Positions 1 through 14,424 of a stretch of DNA of 64,000 nt are shown here, one piece after another; the stretch's first letter is position 1; each line of letters opens with the position of its first letter. A program made the translations under genes and the position numbers. The notes under the pieces are model-generated. The model was not told where the DNA came from, did not search any database, and saw only the letters and a program-made list of their open reading frames with translations. This stretch comes from Cunninghamella blakesleeana (Eukaryota > Mucoromycota > Mucoromycetes > Mucorales > Cunninghamellaceae), in assembly GCA_017871115.1 (NCBI GenBank), contig JAFCIZ010000001.1:7066001-7130000 (forward strand), read 5' to 3'.

Positions 1-1565
1 CCACCAATTTTGCGCATTCTTTTAAAGCTTTATCTTCCGCCAGCATAATTTCAGGGTCCAAATCTTGTGTAGCTACAGTTAATTTACGATCCAATTCAAT
101 CAGCATATACTTCCATAGTTGGTCTGAGCACCAAGGTCCTAATTCAATTAATACTTGATTTACACGTTTAAAACAAAAATTGAACCGTTCTATGTTTCCT
201 ATCTTTTGTTGTAAAGCCAGTCCAAGATCCGTTGTTTTATAAGCCATTGCTGCATTATATTCAACTGCAATTTCACGTGGAGGATTCAATACAATCATTA
301 GCTCATCAAGTCTAGTTGCTGTATGAATTTCACAGCAGAGATTTTGTTCTAATTGTCTGAAAATTAGTCAACAAAAAAAAATTCAAAAATAATTCAATAT
401 GAAAGATACTTTTTTATATCGTGTAAATATAACTTTTATCCTTTTTTAATTACGTTGCGCTATATTGGACACCATTTTTCGAATGCATTGGTGAGGCCGT
501 CATACCAAATATTCTAGGACGATCGGCTTGGGGACATGGATCATAAAATTCACGCATAATAAGGTTGTAAGGATGCTTTTTAGTACAATGATGACATTCA
601 TCAAAAATAACTAAATTTACCTATAGAAAGTAAAATTAATATATATATATATATATGTGTGTGTGTGCGTGTTAAATATAAACTCTATACTTTTTTCTTT
701 TTGATTTTTTTTCTTTTATATTCTGTGTGATAAATTACCCTATCCATATGTATATAGCCATGCCGAAGTGTATCCAAAAAAACTTGAGCTGTCATAACGC
801 ATACATCAACTTCTTCAAAAACGTCATGCCATTGTTTTTCCGACCAATCATCAACATTCATTTGACCACACAAATGTTTTACATTGACATCACAGTTAGC
901 TTCTATTACACTTGCTTGTTGGAATACTAGAGGCACACGGTCAACAAGAAAAAACGTTATTTTTGTCTAAATTTATAAAGAAAAAGTAGAAAATAAAAAA
1001 TAAAAATTGGTTAGTATATTAATTGATATATATCAGTTTAATAAAGTTTATAAATATATATAATTTTATTTGGCATGTATTAAAGATAAGAATAATAGAA
1101 ACAAGTTACCTTAGTTCTAGTTAATCGCTCCATTTTTTCTTGTATAGACATTTGTTTAATCAGCATAACAGCAATAAGAGTTTTCCCACTTCCAGTTTGT
1201 AAAACGGCAATAATATTTTGTTCTAGGGCTTTTTGAAAAAGTTCATATTGATATGCTCTTGGGGTAAGAGCAGAGGATTTTTTTTCAATTTCAATTACTG
1301 CCTGTTGTTCTTGGTCACCGTTTTCCTGAATCAATGAATCTAAGTCAAGCTTTTCTTTTTGTTCTAATTCCAATTCTTCTGGTGTAAGTGTTAAAACATC
1401 AGGTACTGCATTTAAAAAATGAGGATCAATATATTTTGCTAAATATGCTTTATCTAGCCCTTCATTCATATCGTTTTTTATTGCTTCAGGAACTTCATAT
1501 TTTACATCTGGTGTGTCAAGATCATCAATTGTTATATTGATTCCTTTTTTTAGTGGCTCTTCCAT
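1..1565 (-). CDS. Dicer-like endoribonuclease, N-terminal helicase part (3' end beyond window)
   Basis: Dicers cut double-stranded RNA into small RNAs for RNA silencing. Exons on the minus strand are 1110-1565, 739-966, 454-620 and 1-356 (continuing off the window), giving about 402 residues. The DExD/H helicase is seen in order: a Q-motif-like stretch [10 protein letters not shown] (about residues 101-110), motif I QTGSGKT (123-129), motif II DECH (235-238) and motif III GMTASP (267-272), all in the usual Dicer spacing. DECH is the form typical of Dicer and RIG-I-like helicases. The first 95 residues are an acidic leader. PAZ and RNase III domains would lie outside the window, so Dicer rather than another RIG-I-like helicase is an inference from the N-terminal half. 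The start is the first in-frame ATG, after an A-rich leader. Confidence 0.85.
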
Positions 1566-2413
1566 TAATAATATATTGTATATTTTTTAATAATACAAAA
1601 AATATTAATAAGATAAAACAAAGCAAAGAGAGGAAGAAAGGGCGACAAAAAAAAAAAAAGTTTAACCAAGAAAAATGAAGCCAAAAAAAAGAGCTTTAAA
1701 AAATAAAAAATGCAATTTTTAAAACCCGCCTTTTCTTCATTTGGAACCTGCCTATAACATCTATTTTTTTCAACTCTTATTTTATTAATGATACAAATAA
1801 TTTTAACAAATGATTATAAAAAAAATATAATAAGCGAATTTTCTCTTAAAAATCTCAAAAAGATAAAGTTGAAATGTGTTTGCCTGTTAAAACCCAAAAT
1901 AATATCTCGAACTAAACATCCATTTATCTTCATAGTTACGACACTAATTAACTTTGTATCTTTATAAGTTGCTTACATAATACTTTTCTATACATAAACT
2001 AATTTTCGTACAATAATCTTAGATATTCAAGTGTTAATTTCAAATTTGCATTTGAATTAAATATTGATTTATATCGGTAAATACAGCTGTTACATTAATA
2101 CAAGCTATTATATATAAAGATAGCGTCATATTATTGACATGTTAAGGTACCAAGGTAATCGGTTCATTACACAAGGAGATGAATGAGAATTTATCTAGAA
2201 ATAATGTTTTTCGAATAACTTTTTACTATATCTATTAAATAAATTACGCTTTTTCTCTGCTTTCAAAATCATTATTTTTATTTTTTAGAGTATAATTTAT
2301 ATAAATTAAAAGCATGTATAATTGTATGTATGTTTTTATTAATAATTAAAAGATATGATTTTTAAAAGCTAAAGTAATATATTTTTATAAAAAAAACAAA
2401 GGCTTATATTTAA
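1566..2413. other. Spacer between histidine kinase 3' end and Dicer 5' end
   Basis: This 848-base AT-rich spacer must hold the Dicer promoter (minus strand) and the 3' end of the histidine kinase gene. I see no ORF, RNA gene or clear motif in it apart from A/T tracts. Confidence 0.5.
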
Positions 2414-5400
2414 TCAAAGATGAATATGACTTCGAGGTAATAAGTAACTTCGAATAACATCACTGAGTATAGCAAAGTTGACAGGTTTTGAAATATATGT
2501 AGAGAATCCACATTCAAGACATTTATTAGCGACGTTACTCATTACATTAGCTGATAATGCTACAATTGGAATCGGCCGTTGGTTTTTAGTAATATTTTTC
2601 TCTTCCCATTCTCTTATCTCCTTAGTTGCTTCATATCCATCTAATATGGCAAATAAAAATAAGAATAAGCATAAATCAATATGATAAGTTTCAAGATCAT
2701 GAATGCTACGTATTGTATTTTTTTTAAAATAATAATAGGAATGATAAAATTTTACCTTTTATTGGCATAAATAAGTCGGACAATATTAAGGAATAATACC
2801 CATAAGGTTTTCCAGTATATCGTTTAACACATTCTTCTCCGTCATTAGCAACATCCACAAGCAAACCAACCTTTACTAAATATCTTGTCAATACCTTTTG
2901 ATTAACTAAATTATCTGTAATAATCATTTTATATTAAAAATAAAATAAAAATAAAAGTTAGTTACATCAACTTCATCATCATCATCACTAATATTATTAT
3001 AACTATTCTTATTATTATTGTTATATATAAATATATAAACATATATTTACCTTCAACTAGCAATATTCTAAATCCTTTTCCTCCAACATCAGCTTCCATT
3101 TTACGAAATACTTCTTTTTGAGTAGCAGCCGTCCTATGCGAGGCGTCAGGAGCAGAAGAAGACCCTTCCATTTTATTAATAGATTGGTTTGCATTTGTAG
3201 TACCTCGAACACCAAAGTACCAATTTAATTTGCTACGTTTCAAAGGCTTAAACACAAATCCACAGTTTCTTGGTATCACATTTTTACTTTCATAATTTGC
3301 ATCTGCGTATTCCATAATCAACGATCGTTGCATAGGCGTTGTAACAATAAGTATATTAGCATTATGGTGTAATATTGAAGTACATATGTAACTTGTTAAT
3401 TTTAATATGTCATGTTCTGATCGTAAGTTTACCATAACGTAATCATAGCTGAATTCATTTTGATCTGATAAATGCTGTTGTGCTTGTATGGCATCTTGTT
3501 TAATCTCTAGTGAGTAATGCTGTTGTGAACTTAATTTACTTATAATCGTACATACATGCTGTTTCATCGTTGTACAGGATCGCGGCCATTCACATACAAT
3601 TAATATTCGTAATGGCGATAATCTAGTAGGTGTTCTAGGAGGTAATATGACGGCAGTACTTGGTGATAATAAATCTGGTATAGAGGTAGATTTAAATGAT
3701 TTTTTATTATTGGCGGATAAAATATCATTTGCCAATTTTGGTACTGATGAAGCTTCTTGTAATGATATCAATGGCGTTGTTGGTGTGGATGACGATAAAA
3801 ATGTTTCTTTTTTCTGTACAGATGACATGGCTAAGCCTTTCCTTTTGGGTGGGGGTTGCAACTGTATTTTTAAGGATTTGTTATATAAAATATCTCTGAA
3901 TTGGTCTATAGAAGTTGGGATTTCATTGGCTTGAGAATGTTTTTTAGAATGTGCTAGCGGTGAGGGTGAAAAATTGGATATTTCATTTGCATCAAAAATG
4001 ACTGGAATTTGGGATTGTTGTTTTTGCTGTATTCCATCAGGAACATTGGCTTCTTGCTCCAATTGTTGGCGTTGCTGTTTTAATAATTCTTGGCGATATG
4101 CTTGATCATGTACAACAGTATAAGGATCAGTTCTAAAAAATGGATCTACGTTTTCACTTTGTGGTGTTTGAGGTTGAGGGCGAGTATTAGCTGCTGGAAT
4201 TTTAAAATTCACAGTAAAATAAAATGTTGAACCGTGCCCTTTTTTACTTGTGCATTTCATTTCTCCACCGTGAAGTTCAATTAACTGTCGTGAAATAACG
4301 AGGCCAAGACCACTACCACCGTGCTTTCTTGTACTCTTTTATATAATAATGATAATAATAATAATAAATAATGATAATTGATTAGAAATAACCTAATATA
4401 ATATTCCTTTTTAGTTTATTTATATTCGTTTATTTATTTTTATCTTATTTTATTTATCCTTCTCTTTTATTACCGAACTGTCTACTTGAGAAAAAGGTTT
4501 AAACATAACTGCTTCACCATCAGAATCAAATCCAGTACCAGTATCCACAACCTCGAATAATAATATCATTTCTGAATTTTGTTTATCCCATTCCTTAACG
4601 GTACATTGAGTATAAACCTCACCTTGGTTAGTAAATTTGATAGCATTCTATTAAAAAGAAAGAAGAAAAAGAAATTAAATGAAATTAATTCATTTGCGTA
4701 TATTAATAACGTAATTATAAAAATAAAAATAAAAATAAAAATAAAAAAAAATAAAAATAGAAGAAAAATGTAAGTTATATATATGCACTTACGCCAATCA
4801 AATTTAATAACACCTGTCGTAAACGTACGCGATCACCTATTACTACCAATGGAACGTCATCGTCCACCCAAAAACTAAGCTCAAGACCTTTTTGAATGGC
4901 CAAAGTAGATAATAACTCATTTGCGTCTTCAATCATCGTAATTAAACTAAATGGTTCTTTTTCTAATTTCATCATTCCAGCCTCTACCTTACTAAGATCC
5001 AATATATCATTAATAACTACTAGTAGAGACTCTGCAGATTGTTGAATGGTATGTACATAATCGAGTTGCTCCACAGTCAAATCCGTATCCAATAGAAAAT
5101 TTAACATTCCTGTAATACCAATCAAAGGTGTACGTATTTCTATGTATTAATTAAAAATAATACTATATTAATATATGCTAGTATATATATTTCTATTTTA
5201 CATGTTTAAGCGTATCCGTAGCTATATTATTATTATTATTATTATTATTATTTATAAAAAATAAAAAAATGATATCGATTTTTTTTTTTTTTACCATGGG
5301 ACATATTTGATAAAAACCGAGTTTTGCTCTCAGTAGACTTCTGTGCTGCGTTATGTGCCTCTTTTAATTTGTGCTCCAAAAGTTTATGATCGTTAATGTC

Positions 5401-8400
5401 AGTACTATTTAATTTTTTTAAAAAATAATTAGTGGTTAGTATTAAGCTTTTTTAATTTTACAATCAGATTACTTTATATTATTTTTTAGAAAAATGTATT
5501 AATTTTATATCACTCATTTATTTACCAAGTTCCAAACCATCGAACTTCTCCAGTTTCTAATTCATCAACGGAGATACATTTTACTAAAAACCAGCGATAA
5601 GTATTGTCACTTCCAAGTAGCCGTATTTCAGTATGCCAAGAGACACCAGCTGTTTTTTGCGGAGACAGATCAGGTAACTGAAGTTGGTGCCTATCTTCAG
5701 GGTGAACTTGTGATATGAAACCAAATCCTTTTGTACGTTCAAATGGTTGGTTAGAATAACTTTCCCATTTCCCATTAGCATAGGTTAATCCAATACCAGG
5801 AGAAAAAGTAAATACAATTTGAGGAATAGCTTCTGCTAATAATCTATATTTTCGTTCATTGCTTTCTATTTCCATTTGTCGTAAACTATTTTCTTTAGCT
5901 AATTGTTGGTCATGAACATCAGTACTATATAAAACATAATGAATGGATGAATAAATTTGATATTAATACAATGCTGTTATGGTAATCATGTTTATTATTA
6001 TTATTATTACCAAGTACCAAACCAATGTATAATTCGTCCTTTAATATCACGTAATGGCACAATACGCCATAGAAATATTCTATAAACGTCATCAAATCTT
6101 CTTAATCGGTATTCGCCAGCAAATCCGTTTCCTAGTTCAAAAGCCTTTTCCCATGCTTGACGGCAATCTGTTTGATCATCTGGGTGCATATGTGATAGCC
6201 ATCCAGGCCCTAAATGCTCTTGAAGTGGTCTACCCGTATATTGTAATATTCGATTATTTACCCATGTTACCTGACCAGTTCTTGTAGAGCAAGTACTATT
6301 TTTTTAAATATATATATATATATAGAAAAGTGAATAATTAAAAGAAGTACTAATTATATACGTATATATCGGTTTATTTTTTTGTTTGCTTCATTCACTT
6401 TTTTTTTCTTGCGTTTTTATACATATACATATATACTTACAAAACATGAATTGGAATACCATCAATAACCAAACGTAGTAAGCTTGATCTTGGTGTTTCC
6501 AAAAGTTTATCAATGCTCTCTCGAGACTTTATACGCCGCATATTACATCCACTATCTCGATTAGGAGAGGATGATCCACGTCGCTTTGATCGAATAAACA
6601 TAGATGTAACTGGGCTACGCCTATTTCTATGAGATGGTTTTCTAAGTAATGTTTTTGCATTTGTTGTAGCAGTAGTAGCTGATGATGATGGTGATGACTT
6701 GTTTAAAGGTTTATTATTATTAATAACGGATAAATGACCCTCTTCTAATTGAGTTGGTGAAGTTGATAATTGATTGAGATGTTGAGGTTTAGAATTATGA
6801 TAATCATTTTCTAAAGACGTTCCATCCAACTGATCTAATATATTATTACTTTTATTACTATTATTATTTCTATTGCTATTACTATTTTTCTCTATGTTGA
6901 CATTATTATTATTGTTGTTGTTGTTGTAATTACTTTCATTTATACCATCATAATTATGAAGTTCTGAATTAACCATATTGAATAAAACCGTTTCTATATC
7001 AACATTATTATCATGCTGCTGGTGTTGATGCTGTTGTTGATAAAATGATAATTGTTCTGGATCAACATCATGAAGAATGTCTGTATGAATTGAAGCTGTT
7101 GCTGTAGTAGTAGTGGTAGTGGTGGTACAGGTTGCTGTAGACTGAAGGAGTTTATCAATATCTTCGCTTCTAATAGGGTTATCTAAATCAATTGAATAAT
7201 CATTTAAATTATTAATACTATTTAAGTCATCCCCATTATCCAGATTTTCCTTTATAATGCCATTTTGATCTAAAAATTCTTTGATTTTTGATTTAGATAT
7301 TGAAGATGTTGATGAGGAAGGCGACGGTGATAGTGTAAGATCTTTTTGACAATATGATGACGATGGTGGTGATGGAGTTGTTGTGTAACCAGTAAAATTG
7401 TGGAAACTTGTTTTTCTTTTAATTTTATGAGAATGACGCCTACGAAGTGGTTGACGAGATGGAACATTTGTAGCTGAAGTAGAAGTGCTAGCAGTAGTTA
7501 TAGATGTAAATTGAGATTGTAATATACGAGAATACGCTAAAGCATTTGATAAACTAGTTGCGATAAAAGCTTGCAATGATTTTATACATTGCAATAATGC
7601 TGGGGGGTATGGTACAACAGGTGATAAAAAGGATAAAATACCAATAGGTGTTGGGTACCCATGAGCTCTATTATTTAATAAACTATTTTCTTTATTGTTA
7701 TCTAAATCGGGTGGATGCATGATTGGAATATGTACAAGAGAGTGAGCATTGGATGCAGGTGGAGGAAAAGCAATAGTGGAACTGGTAAAAGATTCAGAGG
7801 AATCAGGATTAAAAGCATCATCATCTATTTTGGGTGGCGATTGAAAAAAAGGGTTGACTTCAGGATCCATTAAAGCAGGTGACGGGGCTGGAGAACGAGA
7901 CCATGGTGATGGTTGCTGTTGTTCATATTCATCATAATCCATTACATAGTATTGAGATGGCAAAAATGGCGGAACTAAAAAATAATAATAATATATATAT
8001 ACATATATATAAATATAAATAATATAGTATTTTAAAATTATTTATATATATATATATATATATATAATATTTATGTGTTACCCTTTTCTGTTTCATCTGG
8101 AATATCATCTTTTAAGTACTTCCCCTGATTATTGAGTGACAATCGTAAGCTTGACCTTTTTTCTAATAGTGCACGTTTAACCATATCTTGACCATCATCT
8201 ATATGTTTTTTAAAATGACGCCGAGGTGTTAATGGAAAACTAGATTGTGTACGATATTCTCTTGATAAAACAATAATATCATTTCTTTTAAGGATAAGTT
8301 GAACACTTGAATTATTTATAAGAGGAACTGAATCCAAATCCAAAGGTTGTAACCGATCATAACACTTGTTTATATGATGTGAATCTTGAGTATTAGAAGC

Positions 8401-8943
8401 GTTATTATTATTTTTAATATGATTGTGATTATGATCGTTGTTGTTGGAATCCGAAGAATGAAATATATTTGAATATTCTGTTTCTTTATTATCATTATTA
8501 TTATTATTATCCATTACTTTATTATCAAGGACATTAATACATTCATATACTGCTTTAAGACCCCAAGGACCATTATAAGGATCGCTTGCATCTTGAGGAA
8601 TACAAAGTGTTATATGCGTTGCATGGAAAGAGTTACTAGTAAATAAATCTATAATAGCAGCCCACCAGCCATTTATATTTATTTCTTTAGATAATTTAAG
8701 GGAAGTTTTATATAAGTTTGGTGTTTCAAAAGTAAATGTTGCTGGTAAACTAATTTTTACTGAACTTTCATTATTATTGTTGCTGTTGTTGCTGTTTTTC
8801 CCTTCAGTGTTATTTATTGGTTTTTGTTGTAAAAATCTTGTTTGAAGTCGTTTATGATCTGAATAAAGTTTAGCATGGTATTCTGTGGTTTTTAAATTTG
8901 TTTTTTTAGGTGGTGAATCCTTAAGTTCCATGCTGGTATCCAT
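2414..8943 (-). CDS. Hybrid histidine kinase (PAS-PAS-HisKA-HATPase-pseudoreceiver-receiver)
   Basis: Two-component phosphorelay sensor, probably cytoplasmic because no membrane segment is seen. Exons on the minus strand: 8082-8943, 6441-7974, 6011-6295, 5526-5924, 5295-5404, 4793-5139, 4474-4647, 3051-4335, 2756-2914, 2414-2640; predicted 1793 aa. In order: an N-terminal region of about 290 aa with a possible GAF-like segment; a long Ser/Asn/Thr-rich linker (300-780); PAS 1 (about 790-893) and PAS 2 (910-1027), both ending in WFGT. The HisKA motif MSHEIRTP is split by an intron, with the His codon at 5296-5298. HATPase motifs include NAIKFT and GSGLGL (about 1150-1270). A degenerate receiver (about 1478-1605) precedes a canonical C-terminal receiver (ILLVEDN ... 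LILSDLFMP ... SKP, about 1658-1785). The fungal HHK class was not assigned. N-terminal exon boundaries are the least certain part. Confidence 0.88.
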
Positions 8944-10190
8944 TTACATTTATATATCGAAGGGCCATGTACAAAATAATAAATAATATTGAAGGAATAA
9001 AATAAGACGGTTAAAATGAAGAAACTAAAAAAAAGTATCGTATCTAGAATACTGGATATATATACAAATAAAAAAAGCAAGAATATTAAGGGAAAAAAAA
9101 AGAGGAATAACAGAAAAGTAAATGCAACTGCCTTTTTTTAATGTTATTATTGTTTTGTTTTTTTTCCTTTCGACTCTATATGTTTTTTTAAAAAAATAAA
9201 AAAAGAAAAAGAAAAAGAGAGAGGAAAAATTCTGCAAAAAAAATTTGGATCCACCTTTTTAAATTGTTTAAACCCCGATGTATATATGACGTATTGTAGA
9301 TAGCATCAATCAAACTTTAACTTCAAAATAAGCCAAAATAAATATTAAGGGGAAACAAATATATTCATTTACAACACTTTATTAATATATCACCATAGTT
9401 ATTAGTATTAGGTTATTAGTCTTATTATTATTATTCTTATATATAATCATTATTTTTTTATAACTACAATATAACAAAAGGACGCTTTAACGATTTTTAT
9501 TATTTTTATTTTTCTTACATAGCCAAAAATAAACATTTTTGATCATTGGATACATAGCACTGATCACAAGATAAAAAATCATGACTTCATAATATATAAT
9601 ATAAAATGAATGTCAAAAGTAATAAAAAAGGAATTTATTTTCCATAATGTAATTATTATTTTCTTGTCTATACGTATGACAAATTTATATATATGGATGA
9701 TCATTTTATTTATTAAAATAATGTGATGCATTCATATATAGAAATTAAAGATGTTTTATTAAAAAAATAAAAAGCTCGCAAAATGAAGCACACATACAAT
9801 ATAAAAGTATTATTACATATACATGTTAATATAATATGGTAATTATTTTCTTATTGTTCCTCAATATTACCTTTTTAGATATAACTGGTGTAACCTATTC
9901 TTATAAAAATAAATCAAAATAATAGTCATACTGATTTATTTAATAGTAAAAACTATTTTCTCATTTAGTTATTTTAATGACAATCATTATAAGTAATATA
10001 AAAAATAATTGAAAAAATAAGTTCACAATAATTTAATGGTAACCTTTTTTTATATATAGTAGAGATCTTTTTTTTATTAAAACGCAGCCCTCCAAGAAAA
10101 AAATTTTCAGTTTTTTTTAAAAAACCGCTATTTTTTTTTTTTTTTTGCTTATTTTCTCTTTCTTTTTTCTTTAACTTCAAAAATATAAAC
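8944..10190. promoter_or_regulatory. Divergent spacer, histidine kinase (-) / spermidine synthase (+)
   Basis: About 1.25 kb separates two divergent starts, so both promoters must lie here. The sequence is A/T tracts with T-rich runs just before each ATG. A single CRE-like TGACG occurs near 9287. The short ORFs across it are hydrophobic or Lys/Phe-rich translations of A/T tracts and are not believable genes. Confidence 0.45.
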
Positions 10191-11652
<1,462 letters not shown>

Positions 11653-11980
11653 AATGACATATATTTGTATCATCTTTCTTTTTTTTCAGTTACTTTTTTA
11701 TATATATATAAATATATACATATGTCATGATCAATAAATTGTATTTTGTTTTTTACCATTTATATATCGATAATTTATATATCATCTATATATATATTTA
11801 AAAATTAAAAAAGAAAGGGTGCTAATATATAATTTGATTGTATACATTATTTTTTTTTAAAAAAGAAATCACAAAAATTATAAGCGAATCATTTATTAAT
11901 ATTGTTATAAAATAAATACTAAAAGTTTATTTTACAAAGTTTAATTTGATAATAATGTTTTATACTTAAGAGCTTATTAA
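11653..11980. other. Convergent spacer, SPE3 / Rtt109 3' ends
   Basis: This 328-base AT-rich spacer lies between converging genes and presumably holds both polyadenylation regions. Nothing else is visible. Confidence 0.5.
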
Positions 11981-13198
11981 TTAAGAATCAGTTTTTCGTC
12001 GCTTTGGAACTAAAACATTGTACTGAGGCTCCTTTCTCTTTGGACTTAATAAGTTGATTGTTTGATGAGTTGGTTTTAATTGGCTGTTTTCGTTTTTTGG
12101 TGATCCATTATTCGTAGTGATATAAGTTGTGATGGTTTTAAATTCATTTTTAAATTGTTTTAAAAACTGGTGTGTTGATTTTTTATTTTCTTCATCATTA
12201 TTGAATTCCAATCCTAAAAATTGATTCCAAATGTTGGTATATTGATCATTACTAAATAATTGTTGATCTTCTTCTTCTTTATTATCAGTAGGTTGCTGTT
12301 TTTCTTCCATATCTTCTTGATTCTTTTCAATTTGGATAACAAATATCCCAGTTAATTTCCCAGATCCACATTCTTCACTGTATCCAAACATTGTCCAAAA
12401 TTCTTCTACTGTTATATTCTCACCATCATCATCATTGGTTAAGGATCCTAAATATCTACATTTACCATCATCTTCAAATCTAGGAATTACTTTTTTTGCT
12501 AAAGCCTTTGCATCATATGGGTGGCCATATATCCATTTATTACTATTTAAACCGATATTTGTATTTAACTGATCCTTTTGCTGTTTAATATCTAAGAGAG
12601 CTGTATGTTCATCATCAATACCGGGAATAATCCAATATTTTTTGATTTTATAGCCAGATAATTCATTCTCCTGCTCTTTCTGCTCTTCACTTAAAATGCT
12701 TCGCCACCAACCAACCAATTGTCTATCATTCAATACACTTTTATTTTTATTTCTTGCAGAATTAGTAAATAAATATTGAGGTTGAGAACGAGCAAAAACA
12801 TGAATATGACACGTTGTTATCAAGGAATCTTTTGTTTGTGCTGATATATAAGCTTGAACCAAACGACGTGTGACGCCACGAGACAAAGAAGATCCTGTTG
12901 TATCTATTTTACTAATATAGACTGTTTTAGTGTATGGCTGCTTTTTTGTAGTATATTCATAGACTTCTAACCCGCTAAGTAATTGTTTGTCTTCTGTTTC
13001 AACGGTATCATCCTTGTCTTTCATTTGAGATCCTGCCACAAGTATAAGTCGATGAATAAGATGCAACGTTGAAAAATGAATATCCGGTGTTAAGGAAGGA
13101 AACTTTTCAGATTTTTCTGCTAAATTGTAGACTTCATATTTATATTGTTTCGGTAAAGTTACGAAGTGTTTTTGTAATTCTCTTTCTAATAGCTTCAT
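11981..13198 (-). CDS. RTT109: Histone acetyltransferase Rtt109 (KAT11 family)
   Basis: Rtt109 acetylates histone H3, mainly Lys56 and Lys9, with Asf1 or Vps75, during replication-coupled nucleosome assembly. The gene is one intronless ORF of 405 aa, close to the yeast length. Family signatures are clear: HVFARSQPQYLFTNS with the nearby LNDRQLVGWW, and IPRFEDDGKCRYL, which matches the RF-x-DD-x-K-x-R block carrying the acidic residues important for activity. FWTMFGYSEECGSGKLTG matches the late part of the catalytic core. The C-terminal 110 residues are Asn/Glu/Lys-rich and end in a basic tail (VPKRRKTDS), a possible nuclear signal. The start is the first ATG and opens with a plausible helix. 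Confidence 0.93.
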   Translation of the reverse strand: MKLLERELQKHFVTLPKQYKYEVYNLAEKSEKFPSLTPDIHFSTLHLIHRLILVAGSQMKDKDDTVETEDKQLLSGLEVYEYTTKKQPYTKTVYISKIDTTGSSLSRGVTRRLVQAYISAQTKDSLITTCHIHVFARSQPQYLFTNSARNKNKSVLNDRQLVGWWRSILSEEQKEQENELSGYKIKKYWIIPGIDDEHTALLDIKQQKDQLNTNIGLNSNKWIYGHPYDAKALAKKVIPRFEDDGKCRYLGSLTNDDDGENITVEEFWTMFGYSEECGSGKLTGIFVIQIEKNQEDMEEKQQPTDNKEEEDQQLFSNDQYTNIWNQFLGLEFNNDEENKKSTHQFLKQFKNEFKTITTYITTNNGSPKNENSQLKPTHQTINLLSPKRKEPQYNVLVPKRRKTDS

Positions 13199-14151
13199 TG
13201 TTCTGTTTTTAAAAAGTAAAATAATAAAAAATAAAAAAGAGAGAGGAGGAAAAAAATGTCGATTATATTAGAAAGTGAGAGAGAGAATGTGTATAAAATA
13301 AAAATATATATTTATCTTTTGCACACGCTTAGAAGTGTATATACCTTTATAAGATATTTATAAATAATAAAGAAGCTCCTTTACTAGTTATTATTTTTAA
13401 TTTTATTTTAACTAAAGTAAAAAATATTTTTTTTTTTTAAATTACCTTTTGATTTAGTGAAGTGCGGGATTCCAAAATAGAAAAAGGCAAGGAACAATAG
13501 TAAATCAGTTTTTTTAGCCATTTGCCTCTTAATATTTAATACTATTTAAATGATTGGTTTTAATTGAATACAAAGAATATGAATATAATATAGTGCTATC
13601 TTATAAAGAAAAATTTTCTATTTTAAAAAAAAATGCTACAAAAAAATATTCAATATGGTGGCTGATTTTTTCTATTACAATCTTTGTAAACTTATACTAC
13701 CTATATATGAATACTTGTATATTGTATTTATGATTTATATATATAATCACTTGTTTTTTTTATCTGATGTTTTTACTGAGGGTCTAAATAACTTTCTAAC
13801 GAGTAATTGGTTTTTTTTAACAATTCTTACATATTCTTATCAAAAAATAATCGAAGCTTTATTTGTATTATATAATAATTTTTGCTATTTTCTTTTAATC
13901 ATATTGCAAAATAGAGTAATTTTTTCACATAAACGGTAGCTTTTGGTTAATACCATTATTTGACCAAATCTATTTAAAAATGTTTAATAAAGTCCAACAT
14001 AAATCAAAAACCTGAGTTTAAAATTACGTGGATTTTCAGAAACTGATATGAATGTCCAATTTTTAAAAATTGGTGTATATTTCCTCGATTCCAATTTTTT
14101 TTTCTTCTTCTACTTTTTTATTTTTATACCCAAGTTAAATTGTTTTATAAA
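13199..14151. promoter_or_regulatory. Divergent spacer, Rtt109 (-) / TMEM50-like (+)
   Basis: About 950 bases hold both promoters. A 94-codon ORF at 13655-13939 encodes a hydrophobic Phe/Ile/Tyr-rich peptide with no recognisable family; I treat it as chance in AT-rich DNA. Otherwise only A/T tracts are seen. Confidence 0.45.
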
Positions 14152-14345
14152 ATGAATGAACGTTCCAGTATCTTTGTTTGTAAAGGTTGTTGTTCATTTG
14201 GAGGTAAAGGTCGTTTAATTGGTGTTTATTTATCAGGTGCTTTGGTAATAAATAATAATAATATTCATTTATATAAAAAATTAAATCCAACAAGATATAT
14301 TTTTCTTTTTATTATTATTATTTCTCTATTTCTTATCATTATTAC

Positions 14346-14424
<79 letters not shown>

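Noticed and set aside
2724..2927. Stand-alone response regulator starting MIITDN
   Set aside because: The apparent ATG lies in an intron. Splicing joins ILLVE to DNLVNQK, giving the C-terminal receiver of the hybrid kinase.
3647..3934. 95-codon plus-strand ORF in the histidine kinase
   Set aside because: Antisense shadow of the long exon that encodes the HATPase-to-receiver linker.
13655..13939. 94-codon ORF upstream of the TMEM50-like gene
   Set aside because: Composition is Phe/Ile/Tyr/Leu only, as expected from AT-rich DNA. It has no recognisable family and lies in a divergent promoter region.
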